Counted from the stretch's first letter, positions 8,324 to 17,838 are shown. The stretch is DNA of 64,000 nucleotides from Burkholderiales bacterium (GCA_020851235.1 JADZDD010000035.1:62001-126000), one strand, 5' to 3'. Notes: a model not told the origin generated them from the letters alone. Numbers and translations: made by a program.

Positions 8324-9460
8324 TCAAAGATGACGCGCGATCAACTCCTTCATGACCTCGTTGGACCCGCCGTAGATGCGCTGCACGCGCGCATCGGCGA
8401 ACGCGCGCGCGATCGGGTAGTCCCACATGTAGCCATTGCCTCCGTGCAACTGCACGCATGCGTCCATCACCTTGCACTGCAGATCGGTGGTCCAATACTT
8501 GGCCATCGACGCCGTCGCCGTATCGAGTCCTCCTCCCAACGACAGTGCCGTGCAGCGGTCGACGAACACGCGGGCGACCTCGATCTCGGTGGCGAGCTCG
8601 GCCAAGGTGTGCCGTACCGTCTGCAACGCGAACAGCGCATCGCCGAACGCGTGGCGCTGTCGCACGTACTCGAGCGTCCACGCGAGCGCGGCCTCGGCAG
8701 CGCTGACCGCGAGGATCGCGATCTGCAAGCGCTCCCACGGCAACTCCGACATGAGCATGGCGAAGCCTGCATTCGGTTCGCCGAGCAGGTTGCCGGCGGG
8801 CACGCGAACGTCGTCGAAAAAGAGCTCGGCGGTGTCCTGTGCCTTCATTCCGACCTTCTCGAGGCTGCGCCCCTTGCGAAAACCCGGCGTCGCGGCGTCG
8901 ACGACCAGAAGGCTCAGCGCCTTTGCGCCAGCGCCGTCACCCGTGCGTGCGACGACGATCGCAAGGTCGCACTGGGTACCGTTGGTAATGAAGGTCTTCC
9001 CGCCGCGCAGGACGTAGTCGCCGCCGTCACGCTGCGCGGTGGTTCGGATCCCCTGCAGGTCCGACCCTGCGCCCGGCTCGGTCATCGCGATCGCCCCGAT
9101 CATGTCGCCGCGCGCCATCGCCGGCAAGTAGCGCCGGCGCATGTCCTCGCTGCCGTAGCGCAGGATGTACGGTGCGACGATCTCCGAGTGCAGCCCGAAC
9201 CCGGGTCCCGTCGCGCCGACGCGCGCTTGCTCTTCCATCAGCACGACGCTGTAGAGCCGGTCGGCGCCGGCACCGCCGTACGCTTCCGGCATCGTCGGGC
9301 AAAGATAGCCGTTCGCCCCGGCGAGCCGCCAGCACGCGCGGTCGACGAAGCCCTGCCGTTCCCATCGTTGGCGATGCGGAGCGACCTCCTGCTCCATGAA
9401 GCGGCGCACCGCGTGCCGGAACGCCGTGTGCTCGGGGGAGAACAGATCGCGGGGAATCAT
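8324..9460 (-). CDS. Acyl-CoA dehydrogenase, isovaleryl/long-chain-like
   Basis: FAD enzyme for the first oxidation of beta-oxidation. The 378-residue protein shows the flavin/substrate motif AMTEPGAGSD (about 125-134) and the C-terminal YGGSNEVMKEL. As in isovaleryl- and long-chain enzymes, the C-terminal catalytic-Glu position is Gly, and the base is probably Glu243 in ELPWERLQIA. The ATG at 9460 begins MIPRDLFSPEH; the open frame upstream is not domain-like. It lies next to the APH-like kinase gene, a pairing also seen fused in animal ACAD10/11, though this enzyme itself is of the isovaleryl type. Confidence 0.92.
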   Translation of the reverse strand: MIPRDLFSPEHTAFRHAVRRFMEQEVAPHRQRWERQGFVDRACWRLAGANGYLCPTMPEAYGGAGADRLYSVVLMEEQARVGATGPGFGLHSEIVAPYILRYGSEDMRRRYLPAMARGDMIGAIAMTEPGAGSDLQGIRTTAQRDGGDYVLRGGKTFITNGTQCDLAIVVARTGDGAGAKALSLLVVDAATPGFRKGRSLEKVGMKAQDTAELFFDDVRVPAGNLLGEPNAGFAMLMSELPWERLQIAILAVSAAEAALAWTLEYVRQRHAFGDALFALQTVRHTLAELATEIEVARVFVDRCTALSLGGGLDTATASMAKYWTTDLQCKVMDACVQLHGGNGYMWDYPIARAFADARVQRIYGGSNEVMKELIARHL

Positions 9461-9470
9461 CGCGTCGTAC

Positions 9471-10577
9471 CTACGCCCGAGCCACGCGCTGCGCTGCATG
9501 CGCGACCATGCGCCAGCTCTCGCCGAACAGCGCCGCGCGATCCGAGCTCGCGTTGCCCTGCAGCGCACGCGCGTACACGCCCTGCTGGATCGCCGCGACG
9601 CGAAAGAGACTGAAGACGACGTAGTAGCGCCAGTGCGGCCGCGGATCGATGCCGGTCCGCCGCGCGTAGGCGTCCAGGTAGGCATCCTCGCTCGGGATTC
9701 CGAGACTCACCAGATCCGCACCGACGAAACCCGGCGCCACCGCGTGGCCGGCGGGGAGGTAGTAGGTCATGCAATTGAACGCGAGATCGGCGAGCGGGTG
9801 CCCGATCGTCGCCAACTCCCAGTCGAGAACCGCAACGACGCGGGGTGCGTCGGGAGCGAACACGAGATTGCCAATACGGTAATCGCCGTGCGTGATCGCG
9901 GCACGTTCGTCGTCCGGTCGGTGTGCATCGAGCCACGCGATGACGTCGTCCATCGCCGGCTCGTCATCAGTGCGGCTTGCCCCGTACTGCCTGCTCCAGC
10001 GCGCGATCTGCCGCTCGACGAAGCGGTCGGGCTTGCCGAAGTCGTCGAGGCCTGCGGCGCGCCAGTCGAACGCGTGCAGGCTCGCGAGTGCGGCGTTCAT
10101 CGCGTCGTAGAGGCGGCCTCGCTCCTCTCGCGTCGCGCCGGCGATGAGTGGGTCGGTCTGGATGCGCCCGGGCACGTAGTCCATCACGTAGAACGGCGTG
10201 CCCACGATGCTCTCGTCGTCGCAGTAGACCCGCGGTCGCGGCACCGGGACTGCGCTGCCATACAGGGCGGCAAGGGCACGGTACTCCCGATCGATCGCAT
10301 GCGCGGAAGGCAGGAGCGCACCCGGCGGCTTCTTGCGCAGCACGTACTCGGCGTCGCCATACGCGAGATGGAACGTCGGGTTCGACTGGCCGCCGGCGAA
10401 CTGCGTGACGATCGGTGTCGTCGTCGTGCCTTCGATGCGCCCGGCGAGCCAGCGCCCGAGCGCGACTTCGTCGAAGCGATGACGCTCGCTCACGGGCCGG
10501 GTTCCGGGACGCGGGTCGCTCCGGGAGCCCCGCTGCGCCGCCACCGATTCGCCGTCCGAAGGATCTTTCGGTGTCAC
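9471..10577 (-). CDS. APH-family phosphotransferase, probable hydroxyacyl-CoA kinase
   Basis: Member of the aminoglycoside-phosphotransferase/choline-kinase fold, 368 residues. The catalytic Brenner motif HGDYRIGN (near residue 236) and the metal-binding DWELATIGHPLADLA are intact, and the N-terminal FAGGQSNPTF nucleotide loop is the form typical of ACAD10/11-like kinase domains. In this clade the known role is phosphorylation of 4-hydroxyacyl-CoA (LvaA in levulinate catabolism, human ACAD11), not antibiotic resistance. The GTG at 10577 overlaps the stop of the upstream ligase gene (GTGA), and an acyl-CoA dehydrogenase gene follows after 10 bases, so a catabolic role is favoured. Confidence 0.88.
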   Translation of the reverse strand: MTPKDPSDGESVAAQRGSRSDPRPGTRPVSERHRFDEVALGRWLAGRIEGTTTTPIVTQFAGGQSNPTFHLAYGDAEYVLRKKPPGALLPSAHAIDREYRALAALYGSAVPVPRPRVYCDDESIVGTPFYVMDYVPGRIQTDPLIAGATREERGRLYDAMNAALASLHAFDWRAAGLDDFGKPDRFVERQIARWSRQYGASRTDDEPAMDDVIAWLDAHRPDDERAAITHGDYRIGNLVFAPDAPRVVAVLDWELATIGHPLADLAFNCMTYYLPAGHAVAPGFVGADLVSLGIPSEDAYLDAYARRTGIDPRPHWRYYVVFSLFRVAAIQQGVYARALQGNASSDRAALFGESWRMVAHAAQRVARA

Positions 10578-12295
10578 GCTCGCTGTTCCTCCGCGATCCT
10601 TGCGATGGCCTGCTCGCGCAGCTCGCGACGCACGATCTTGCCGACCGGGCTGCGCGCAAGCTGCGTCACGATGACGAGCTTCTCCGGCCACTTGAAGATC
10701 GCCACGCGGCGCGCCTGCATGTGCGCCTTCAGGTCGTCGAGCGTCAGCGTGGCGTTGGGTCGCAAGACGACCACGGCGCACAGCCGCTCGCCCATCTCCT
10801 CGTCGGGGATGCCCACGCACGCGGCCTCGGCCACGGCGGGATGCTCGGCAACGAGGTTGTCGACCTCCGCCGGGGAGATGTTCTGTCCGCCGCGGATCAC
10901 GAGCTCCTTGTTGCGGCCGGCGAACCGGTAGTAACGGTGTGGCGGTGGACCGGCGATCGCGAAGAGGTCGCCGGTGCAGAAGAAGCCATCGGCGTCGAAC
11001 GACCTGCGTGTCAACTCCGGATCCCCGAAGTAGCCCTCGAAGACGGTCGCGCCGCGGATGCAGAGCTCGCCGACTTCGCCTGGCGCGTCCACGATCCGCC
11101 CGCTCGCGGGGTCGCGCAGCCGCGTCTCGAAGGTCACCGCAGCGCCGATCGACCATGTGAGGCCCGGCACCCCGAAGCGCGGGAAGTAGCTCGCACGCTC
11201 GTCCGGATCGGGAACGTCCTGCACGCTGCTCGCAAGCGCAACGCCCTCGTTCGAGCCGAAATAGTTGATGATGCCGATGCCGTGGCGCTCGTGCCACGCG
11301 CGCACCATCCACGGCGCGAGCGGCGCCGATCCCGAGCACACGGCGCGCAGCGACGAGACGTCGACCTGGGCCAGCGCCTCGGGCTGCTTGATCAGCGCAT
11401 TGAGGATCGGCGGCGGGACGAGGTTGAAGTTGACGCGCTCCTGCTGGATCTGCGCGAGAAACACCGCCAGGTCGAACGGGTGGTGCAGCACCACCGTGCC
11501 CGAGCAAAGGAGCCATGGCACCAGCACGCCGCCGACGGCCGCCATGTTGATCATCGGAAAGGGTCCGAGCAGGACCTCGCCGTCGGCCAGCTGCGCAGCC
11601 GACGCCACCACCCTGCCGATCGCTATCCAGTGATTGTGGCTGCGCGGCACGCCCTTCGGCGCGGCCTCGGTGCCCGACGTCCAGCAGATCGTGAACACGT
11701 CGTTCGCGTCGGGGCGCCGCTCGCGCAGATGCTCGGCCAGACGTCCGGCGTTGCCGCCATCGACCAGAAGGCCGTCGGCGTCGGCAACCCCCTCGGGCCG
11801 ATCCGCACCGAACGCGAAAAGCGTGCAGTCGGGCAGCGCGTGCGTCACCGCAGTGAGCATCGCCGCCATCCCAAAGCCGCTGCAGCGGGTGACGGTGAAC
11901 GCCGCCTTGGGCTGCAGTCTGCGCGCAATGTACTCGATTTCGTTCTCGCGATACTGCACGGCAACCGGCGAGACGACGACGCCGATGCGCGCGCAGGCCA
12001 GCATCAATGCCAGCATCTCGCTCACGTTCGGCATCTGCACGAGCACGATGTCGTCGCGGCGAAGGCCGTGTGCGAGCAGGTTCCCGGCGAGCGTGTCGAC
12101 CATGCGGTCGAGCTCCGCGTACGTCATCCGACGCACTGCGCCGTCGCACACCTTGCCGCGGTTCGGAGCGTCCGCCACGGCGAGACGCTCGGGCACGCGC
12201 CCGACCGTGCGTCGAAAGATATCGTCCAGCGTGTCGTGGCCCCACCAGCCACGTTGCGTGTAGTCCGCGATCTTGTCGGCTGGGCTTTCGATCAT
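10574..12295 (-). CDS. Acyl-CoA synthetase (AMP-binding)
   Basis: Second ANL acid:CoA ligase of the operon, 573 residues. It shows CWTSGTEAAPKG (P-loop variant), YFGSNEG, FCTGDLF, FAGRNKELVIRGGQNISP and the C-terminal Lys in VGKIVRREL. It is clearly similar to the ligase at 6653: both begin with a YxxRGWWxxDTL element. An ancient duplication is likely. The ATG at 12295 overlaps the nitronate monooxygenase stop (ATGA), and the stop overlaps the kinase start. The acid it activates is unknown. Confidence 0.92.
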   Translation of the reverse strand: MIESPADKIADYTQRGWWGHDTLDDIFRRTVGRVPERLAVADAPNRGKVCDGAVRRMTYAELDRMVDTLAGNLLAHGLRRDDIVLVQMPNVSEMLALMLACARIGVVVSPVAVQYRENEIEYIARRLQPKAAFTVTRCSGFGMAAMLTAVTHALPDCTLFAFGADRPEGVADADGLLVDGGNAGRLAEHLRERRPDANDVFTICWTSGTEAAPKGVPRSHNHWIAIGRVVASAAQLADGEVLLGPFPMINMAAVGGVLVPWLLCSGTVVLHHPFDLAVFLAQIQQERVNFNLVPPPILNALIKQPEALAQVDVSSLRAVCSGSAPLAPWMVRAWHERHGIGIINYFGSNEGVALASSVQDVPDPDERASYFPRFGVPGLTWSIGAAVTFETRLRDPASGRIVDAPGEVGELCIRGATVFEGYFGDPELTRRSFDADGFFCTGDLFAIAGPPPHRYYRFAGRNKELVIRGGQNISPAEVDNLVAEHPAVAEAACVGIPDEEMGERLCAVVVLRPNATLTLDDLKAHMQARRVAIFKWPEKLVIVTQLARSPVGKIVRRELREQAIARIAEEQRA

Positions 12296-13269
12296 TGCTG
12301 GCCTCCAGGGCGCGCCGGCGTGCGCGCCGCATCGTGTTCGTGCGCGAGGGCGTCGACGATCGCAGCGACCGGTTCCTCCCGCTGCAGCGTGCCCACCCCA
12401 TGCCCGGCCGACCAGATGTCGCGCCACGGCGTGTGCTCGCCGGCCGGGTCATCGGTGACATCGACGCTTCCCTTCGGACGCAGCCGGTCGGGGTCGAGCC
12501 CCGCGCGCACGATCGACGGTCGCAGCATGTTGGCGAAAGCGCCGGTGAATGCATCGGTGCGCACGATGTCCTCGACGCCGCAGTCGATCACCATGCGCTT
12601 GTACTCGGGGTTTGCCTGGCTCTCGTGACTGCAGATGAAGCGCGTGCCGATGCTCACGAGGTCGGCGCCGAGGTCGATCGCCGCGCGGATGCCGCGCCCG
12701 GTCGAGATGCCACCGGCGAGCACGAGGAGCCCACTCCAGAACGTGCGCACGGTCTCCACGAATGCGAAGGGGCTGACGTCTCCGGTGTGGCCGCCCGCGC
12801 CGCTCGCCACGAGCAGGAGCCCGTCGACGCCGGCATCCGCCGCCTTGCGTGCGAAGCGGATCGAGTTGACGTCCGCGACGACGATGCCACCGTAGCCATG
12901 CACGCGATCGATGAGCCGACGCGGACTGCCGAGCGCACTGATGACCATCGGCGGTTCATATGCCGCGAGCAGGTCGACGTCGGCATCGAGGCGGGGGTTC
13001 GTGCGGTGAGCGATGACGTTGGCCGCCCACGTGCCGCGCATCGCCTCGTCGCCGCTTCGAATCTCGCGCACGATCCGGTCGAGCCATTCGCGCAGGATCG
13101 CCGGCGTGCGCGCATTGAGCGTCGGGAAGGCCCCAACGATGCCGGCTCTGGCCGCCGCAATCACGAGATCCGGGCCGGACAGCAGGAACATCGGCGCCGC
13201 GATCACCGGCAACCGCAGCTGCCCGATCCATGCCGGGAGGTCCGCGGCGCGGGTGGATTCAGTCCGCAT
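12292..13269 (-). CDS. Nitronate monooxygenase-family flavoprotein
   Basis: FMN-dependent TIM-barrel protein of the 2-nitropropane dioxygenase/NMO family, 325 residues. Recognisable elements are LPVIAAPMF at the N-terminus, the putative catalytic His in GAGGHTG, and the FMN-phosphate loop AGGISTGRGIRAA followed by GADLVSIGTRF. Family members oxidise alkyl nitronates, but many NMO-like flavoproteins sit in fatty-acid operons where they may act as enoyl reductases or oxidases. It overlaps the FadJ-like gene by 11 bases and the next ligase gene by four, so it is part of the catabolic operon. Substrate is not deducible. Confidence 0.85.
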   Translation of the reverse strand: MRTESTRAADLPAWIGQLRLPVIAAPMFLLSGPDLVIAAARAGIVGAFPTLNARTPAILREWLDRIVREIRSGDEAMRGTWAANVIAHRTNPRLDADVDLLAAYEPPMVISALGSPRRLIDRVHGYGGIVVADVNSIRFARKAADAGVDGLLLVASGAGGHTGDVSPFAFVETVRTFWSGLLVLAGGISTGRGIRAAIDLGADLVSIGTRFICSHESQANPEYKRMVIDCGVEDIVRTDAFTGAFANMLRPSIVRAGLDPDRLRPKGSVDVTDDPAGEHTPWRDIWSAGHGVGTLQREEPVAAIVDALAHEHDAARTPARPGGQQ

Positions 13270-15415
13270 AGAAGGGCTCGTCGCCACGCGCGATGCGGCG
13301 CAGGCGTTCGGTCGGCGTGAAGCGCGGCCCGTACGCGGCGGCAAGGCCATCGCACTCCGCGCAGAACGTCGCCGCACCGAGTTGCCGGATGAGCCCGATC
13401 GGACCGCCCCGACAGACCGGAAAGCCCCACCCAAGCAAGGCGCCGACGTCGGCGTCCGTCGCGCTGCGCACCACACCGGCCTCGAGGCAACGTGCCGCGT
13501 CGATCGCCTGCACGTGGAGCAGGCGCCGCTGCAAGACGTCGAGCGCAGGCTGCGGATCACGCCGCGGGAAGCGCTCGGCAAGCCCGGGCCAGATGCGCCG
13601 GTGACGGCCGGGCTCGTAGTCGTAGAACCCGCCGCCGCGCGCCTTGCCGAGGCGGTGACAACGCTCGACCATCGTCTCGACGACGTCGTCGACCGGACTA
13701 CGCTCGTACTCTGCGCCGAGGTCGGCGGCGTTCTGCCGGTTGATGCGCAGGATCGTGTCCAGTGCGAGTTCGTCGGCGAGCGCGAGCGGACCCACGGGCA
13801 TTCCGGCGAGCGTCCCTGCGTTGTCGATCAACGCCGGCGCGATGCCTTCGGTGAGCATGCGCAACCCTTCGCGCACATACGACGCGCAAACGCGGCTCGT
13901 GTAGAAGCCGCGCGAATCACGCACGACGATCGCGATCTTGCGGATCTGCTTCACGTAATCCATCGCGTGCGCCAGCGTCTCGTCGGACGTCGCCTCACCG
14001 ACGATGACTTCGACCAGTTCCATCCGGTCGACCGGCGAGAAGAAGTGCAGACCGATGAAGCGTTCCGGCCGCGCGCACGCACGCGCGAGTCCGGTGATCG
14101 GCAGCGTCGAGGTGTTCGACGCGACGATGGCGTCGCGTGCGAGTCGCGCCTCGGCCGCGCGCGTCACCTCGGCCTTGATCGCGCGATCCTCGAACACCGC
14201 CTCGATCACGAGATCGCATCCGGCAAGCGCGTCGTAGTCGGTCGTTGGCAGGATGCGCGCGAGCACCGCCGCGGCGGCTTCCTGCGTCGTGCGCCCCTTT
14301 GCCATCCGCCGGTCGAGCAGGTCCTGCGCGTGGCGCTTGCCACGCTCGGCTGCCTCCGTCGTCACATCGAGCAGCACGGTATCGATGCCTGCACTCGCCT
14401 GCGCGAAGGCGATGCCCGCACCCATCATCCCCGCACCCAGCACGCCGACGCGCGAAAAGCGGCGCGGCGCGATACCGGTCGGTCGTGCCGACTGCCGCTT
14501 CACGCGCCCCATGCCGATGAACACCGTGCGGATCATCGCGCGTGCCTCGGGCGAGAACGCAGCCTCGACGAAGTACGCGGCCTCGGTCCTGCAACCCGTG
14601 TCGAAATCGGTCTGCAGGCCTTCGTACACGCAGGAGAGTATCCAGCGCGGCGCCGGGTAGTTGTCACGGGTCTTCGCGAGCGTCATCGGGTTGCCGGCGA
14701 AGAACGTCTCCATTCCCTGCGGCGACTGGACCGGGCCACCGGGGATGCGGTATCCCTTCGCGTCCCACGGCTGGAGAATGTCCTTGCCGATGTTGGCAAG
14801 GAGCCAGGCGCGCGCCGCTTCCGATTCGCTGCCGGCCGGGACCACCTCGTGCACGAGCCCGAGCTCGAGCGCGGCAGCAGGCGCGACGGTCTTGCCTTCG
14901 AGCAGCAGCGGCAGCGCCGCGCGGATCCCGAGCAGGCGCGGCAGGCGCTGCGTGCCGCCACCGCCCGGCAGGAGGCCCAGCGTGACCTCGGGAAGGCCGA
15001 TGCGCGCCTTGGGGCGATCGCCTGCGATGCGGCGGTGACACGCGAGGCAGAGCTCGAACCCGCCGCCGAGCGCGGTGCCGTTGATCGCCACGGCGACTGG
15101 TTTGCCGCACGTCTCGAGACGTCGCAGGTGGCGGTGCAATGCAAGCGTGTCCTGGAACGTCTTCTCGCGGTCGTCGAACGCGAGCACCATGTCGAGGTCG
15201 GCACCGGCGATGAAGTCGTCCTTGCCCGACTCGATCAGCACGGCCTTCACCTGCGGGTCCGCCACGGCGGCCTCGATGCCACGATAGAGCGAGGCGAGCG
15301 AGGCCTCGTTCAGCACGTTCATGCTGCGCCCGGAGTCATCGAACGTCAGCGTCGCGACCCCGTCGCCGCCGACCGAAAAGCGAAAAATCTCCTCGTTCAC
15401 GATCGCCCTCGTCAC
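13259..15415 (-). CDS. Bifunctional enoyl-CoA hydratase / 3-hydroxyacyl-CoA dehydrogenase (FadJ/FadB-like)
   Basis: Performs the second and third steps of beta-oxidation. Of 718 residues, the N-terminal third is a crotonase domain with both catalytic Glu regions (GGGFELCLA and GLPEVTLGLLPGGGG); the middle is a Rossmann NAD domain (GAGMMGAGIAFAQA, about residue 310) and the C-terminal part is the hydroxyacyl-CoA dehydrogenase domain with the catalytic His in GLHFFSPVDRMELVEV. The GTG at 15415 overlaps the thiolase stop (GTGA). Paired with the thiolase at 15412-16626 it completes a beta-oxidation cycle within the operon. Confidence 0.94.
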   Translation of the reverse strand: MTRAIVNEEIFRFSVGGDGVATLTFDDSGRSMNVLNEASLASLYRGIEAAVADPQVKAVLIESGKDDFIAGADLDMVLAFDDREKTFQDTLALHRHLRRLETCGKPVAVAINGTALGGGFELCLACHRRIAGDRPKARIGLPEVTLGLLPGGGGTQRLPRLLGIRAALPLLLEGKTVAPAAALELGLVHEVVPAGSESEAARAWLLANIGKDILQPWDAKGYRIPGGPVQSPQGMETFFAGNPMTLAKTRDNYPAPRWILSCVYEGLQTDFDTGCRTEAAYFVEAAFSPEARAMIRTVFIGMGRVKRQSARPTGIAPRRFSRVGVLGAGMMGAGIAFAQASAGIDTVLLDVTTEAAERGKRHAQDLLDRRMAKGRTTQEAAAAVLARILPTTDYDALAGCDLVIEAVFEDRAIKAEVTRAAEARLARDAIVASNTSTLPITGLARACARPERFIGLHFFSPVDRMELVEVIVGEATSDETLAHAMDYVKQIRKIAIVVRDSRGFYTSRVCASYVREGLRMLTEGIAPALIDNAGTLAGMPVGPLALADELALDTILRINRQNAADLGAEYERSPVDDVVETMVERCHRLGKARGGGFYDYEPGRHRRIWPGLAERFPRRDPQPALDVLQRRLLHVQAIDAARCLEAGVVRSATDADVGALLGWGFPVCRGGPIGLIRQLGAATFCAECDGLAAAYGPRFTPTERLRRIARGDEPFYAD

Positions 15416-16626
15416 CCTTGCACCCGCTCGATCAGCATCGCGGTGCCCATGCCCGCGCCGACGCACAACGTGGCCACGCCCACCGTGAGATCGCGCCGCT
15501 CGAGCTCGTCGAGCAACACACCGAGGATCATGGCCCCCGTCGCGCCGAGCGGATGGCCGAGCGCGATCGCGCCACCCGCGACGTTGATGCGGTCATGCGG
15601 CACGCCGGTCGCTTCCATGAAACGCAGCACGACCGCGGCGAATGCCTCGTTGACCTCGAACAGATCGACGTCGCGTGCGTCCATGCCGGCCCGGCGCAGC
15701 GCCTTCTCGACGGCGAAGCTCGGGCCGGTAAGCATGATCGTCGGCTCGGTGCCGACGGACGCGAACGCGCGCACCCGCGCCCGCGGCGTAAGGCCAAAGC
15801 GCGCGCCGGCCGCGCGCGTGCCGAAGAGCACCGCCGCCGCGCCGTCGACGATCGCCGAACTGTTGCCGGCGTGATGCAGGTGCTCGACGCGCAAGACTTC
15901 CGGATAGCGCGCGATCGCCACCGCGTCGAAGCCGAGTTTCTCGCCCTGGTCGGCAAACGCCGGCTTGAGTGAGGCGAGCGACTCGACGGTCGTGTCCGGT
16001 CGCACACCCTCGTCGGTCGTGAGCACGACGCGCCCGCCCACGTCGCGTACCGGGACGAGCGAGCGGTCGAACGCGCCTGCGGCCTGCGCCGCCGCGGCAC
16101 GGCGATGGCTCTGCGCCGCGTAGGCGTCGAGGTCCCGGCGCGAGTAGCCATGCAGCGTCGCCAACAGGTCGGCCGAGATGCCCTGTGGCACGAAGTGCGT
16201 CAGCGCCGCGACCTGCGGATCGGTCGCCCACATGCCGCCCGAGCTCATCATCGGCACCCGCGACATGCTCTCGACCCCGCCGCCCACGACGAGATCGGAC
16301 TGCCCGGCCATGATCTGGCCGGCGGCGATGTTGCACGCTTCGAGCCCCGACGCGCAGAAGCGGTTGACCTGCGTCCCCGGCGCCGCGATGTCGTAGCCCG
16401 CGACGAGCGCCGCGATGCGCGCGATGTCGCAGCTCTGCTCGCCGACCGGCTCGACGCACCCGAACACCACGTCGTCGATCGCCGCGGTGTCGATCGGATT
16501 GCGCTGCGCGAGGGCCGCAAGCGGCGTCGCCGCGAGCCGGACCGGCGTGACTGCGTGCAGCGCCCCGTCCCTGCGGCCTCGCCCGCGCGGCGTGCGCACG
16601 GCATCGTAGATATAGGCTTCCGTCAT
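15412..16626 (-). CDS. Acetyl-CoA acyltransferase (thiolase)
   Basis: Thiolytic cleavage of 3-oxoacyl-CoA, the last step of beta-oxidation. The 404-residue protein has all catalytic elements: nucleophile Cys in RFCASGLEA, the His in GHPLGATGA, and the C-terminal Cys in TLCVGAGMG. An ATG at 16626 (MTEAYIYDAVRTPRG) has GGAAA upstream and is preferred to a GTG at 16650 that lacks a ribosome site. It forms the thiolase partner of the FadJ-like protein encoded next. It contrasts with the thiolase-fold protein at 20309, which lacks the nucleophile. Confidence 0.94.
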   Translation of the reverse strand: MTEAYIYDAVRTPRGRGRRDGALHAVTPVRLAATPLAALAQRNPIDTAAIDDVVFGCVEPVGEQSCDIARIAALVAGYDIAAPGTQVNRFCASGLEACNIAAGQIMAGQSDLVVGGGVESMSRVPMMSSGGMWATDPQVAALTHFVPQGISADLLATLHGYSRRDLDAYAAQSHRRAAAAQAAGAFDRSLVPVRDVGGRVVLTTDEGVRPDTTVESLASLKPAFADQGEKLGFDAVAIARYPEVLRVEHLHHAGNSSAIVDGAAAVLFGTRAAGARFGLTPRARVRAFASVGTEPTIMLTGPSFAVEKALRRAGMDARDVDLFEVNEAFAAVVLRFMEATGVPHDRINVAGGAIALGHPLGATGAMILGVLLDELERRDLTVGVATLCVGAGMGTAMLIERVQG

Positions 16627-16650
16627 GTCAGTTTCCGCATCGTGCGTCAC

Positions 16651-17820
16651 TCATCGCGCAGGCAACTCGAGCCGTGCCGCGATGTTGTTCTTCTGCATGT
16701 TCGACGAGCCGCCGACGATCGGCATGCAGACGATGTCGCGCACGTAGCGCTCCATGTCATAGTCGCGCGCACAGCCGTAGGCGCCGAGCACGCGCTGGCA
16801 GGCGAGAACGATCTCCACCCCGGTGTCGGCGACGAAGAGCTTCGCCATCGAGCTTTCGACGCTGCAATCGCGGCCCTGCGTCGCAAGCCACGCCGCGTGA
16901 TAGAGCAGATGCCGGCACGCAGCGAGCTTCGTCCGCGCCTCGACCAGCGCGTTGCGCACCGCCTGGTGCCCGCAGATCTTGCGCCCGAACTGCTCGCGCT
17001 CCTGCGCGTACCGCCACGCATCCTCGACCGCTGCCGCCGCGATGCCGTACGCAACCGCCGTGATCTCGAGCCGCTCGACGTCGAGTCCGCGACCCACCAG
17101 CATCGGCCAGCCGCGGTTCCAGCAGCCGGGCCCGCCGACCACGTTGTCGATCGGCACGGTGACCCCGTCGTAGATCACGTCGGTCGTCGCCGCGTAGCGG
17201 AGCCCCAGGTGGTCGATATCGACGATCGAGAGGCCGGGCGTGTCGCGCGGGACGAGCACGAGCGAAAGATTCCTGCCACGCTCCTCCTTGGGCCCGCTCC
17301 GCACCAGCGTGTAGATCACGTCGGCGATCCGCGCGCCCGTGCACCAGCGCTTGGTGCCGTTGATGATCACGTTTCGCCCCGAGTCGTCGAGATGCGCGGT
17401 CACTGCCGCCGACGCGAGGTCCCCGCCCACGTCCGGTTCGGACAACGCGTAGGCAAACAGGGCCTTGCCCTGCGCAAGGAGCGGCAGCCAGTGCCGCTTC
17501 TGTGCGTCGCTGCCGTTCTCCACCAGATTGAGTGACCCATAGAATGCGCAGTGGATATACGGGCCGGCGAGCGAGCTGCCGCGACGGGCGAGTTCCTCGA
17601 TCACGACGACCGCCGAGAGCACGTCGATACCGACGCCGCCGAACTCTTCCGGCACCGTGAGCCCGGTCACGCCGAGCTCGCAGAGCTTCGCGAACGTCGC
17701 CGGGTCGTGGGCCGCACGCGCATCCAGCTCGCGCGCCTTCTCGCGCGGCAACTCCCGATCGAGGAACCGGCGCAGCGTCTCGCGCAGCCGTTTCGTCTCT
17801 TCAGTCTCGTCGAAATCCAT
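16651..17820 (-). CDS. Acyl-CoA dehydrogenase
   Basis: Second acyl-CoA dehydrogenase of the operon, 389 residues from the ATG at 17820 (a GTG at 17829 would add three residues). It shows an ALSEPDVGGDLA flavin/substrate motif and the C-terminal VGGSSNMQKN, again with Gly in place of the classical catalytic Glu. A candidate base is the Glu in LDVERLEIT. Sequence differs strongly from the enzyme at 8324, so a different substrate (for example branched or ring-bearing acyl chains) is plausible. Flanked by the thiolase and a CoA ligase. Confidence 0.9.
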   Translation of the reverse strand: MDFDETEETKRLRETLRRFLDRELPREKARELDARAAHDPATFAKLCELGVTGLTVPEEFGGVGIDVLSAVVVIEELARRGSSLAGPYIHCAFYGSLNLVENGSDAQKRHWLPLLAQGKALFAYALSEPDVGGDLASAAVTAHLDDSGRNVIINGTKRWCTGARIADVIYTLVRSGPKEERGRNLSLVLVPRDTPGLSIVDIDHLGLRYAATTDVIYDGVTVPIDNVVGGPGCWNRGWPMLVGRGLDVERLEITAVAYGIAAAAVEDAWRYAQEREQFGRKICGHQAVRNALVEARTKLAACRHLLYHAAWLATQGRDCSVESSMAKLFVADTGVEIVLACQRVLGAYGCARDYDMERYVRDIVCMPIVGGSSNMQKNNIAARLELPAR

Positions 17821-17838
17821 CGCCCTCACCCGTTGCCA

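Noticed and set aside
9471-10577. Antibiotic-resistance aminoglycoside phosphotransferase
   Set aside because: Location in an acyl-CoA operon and the FAGGQSNPTF loop fit metabolic kinases of the ACAD10/11 type.
13013-15874. Long plus-strand frame opposite the FadJ-like gene
   Set aside because: Low-complexity product with no motif; antisense to a well-supported bifunctional enzyme.
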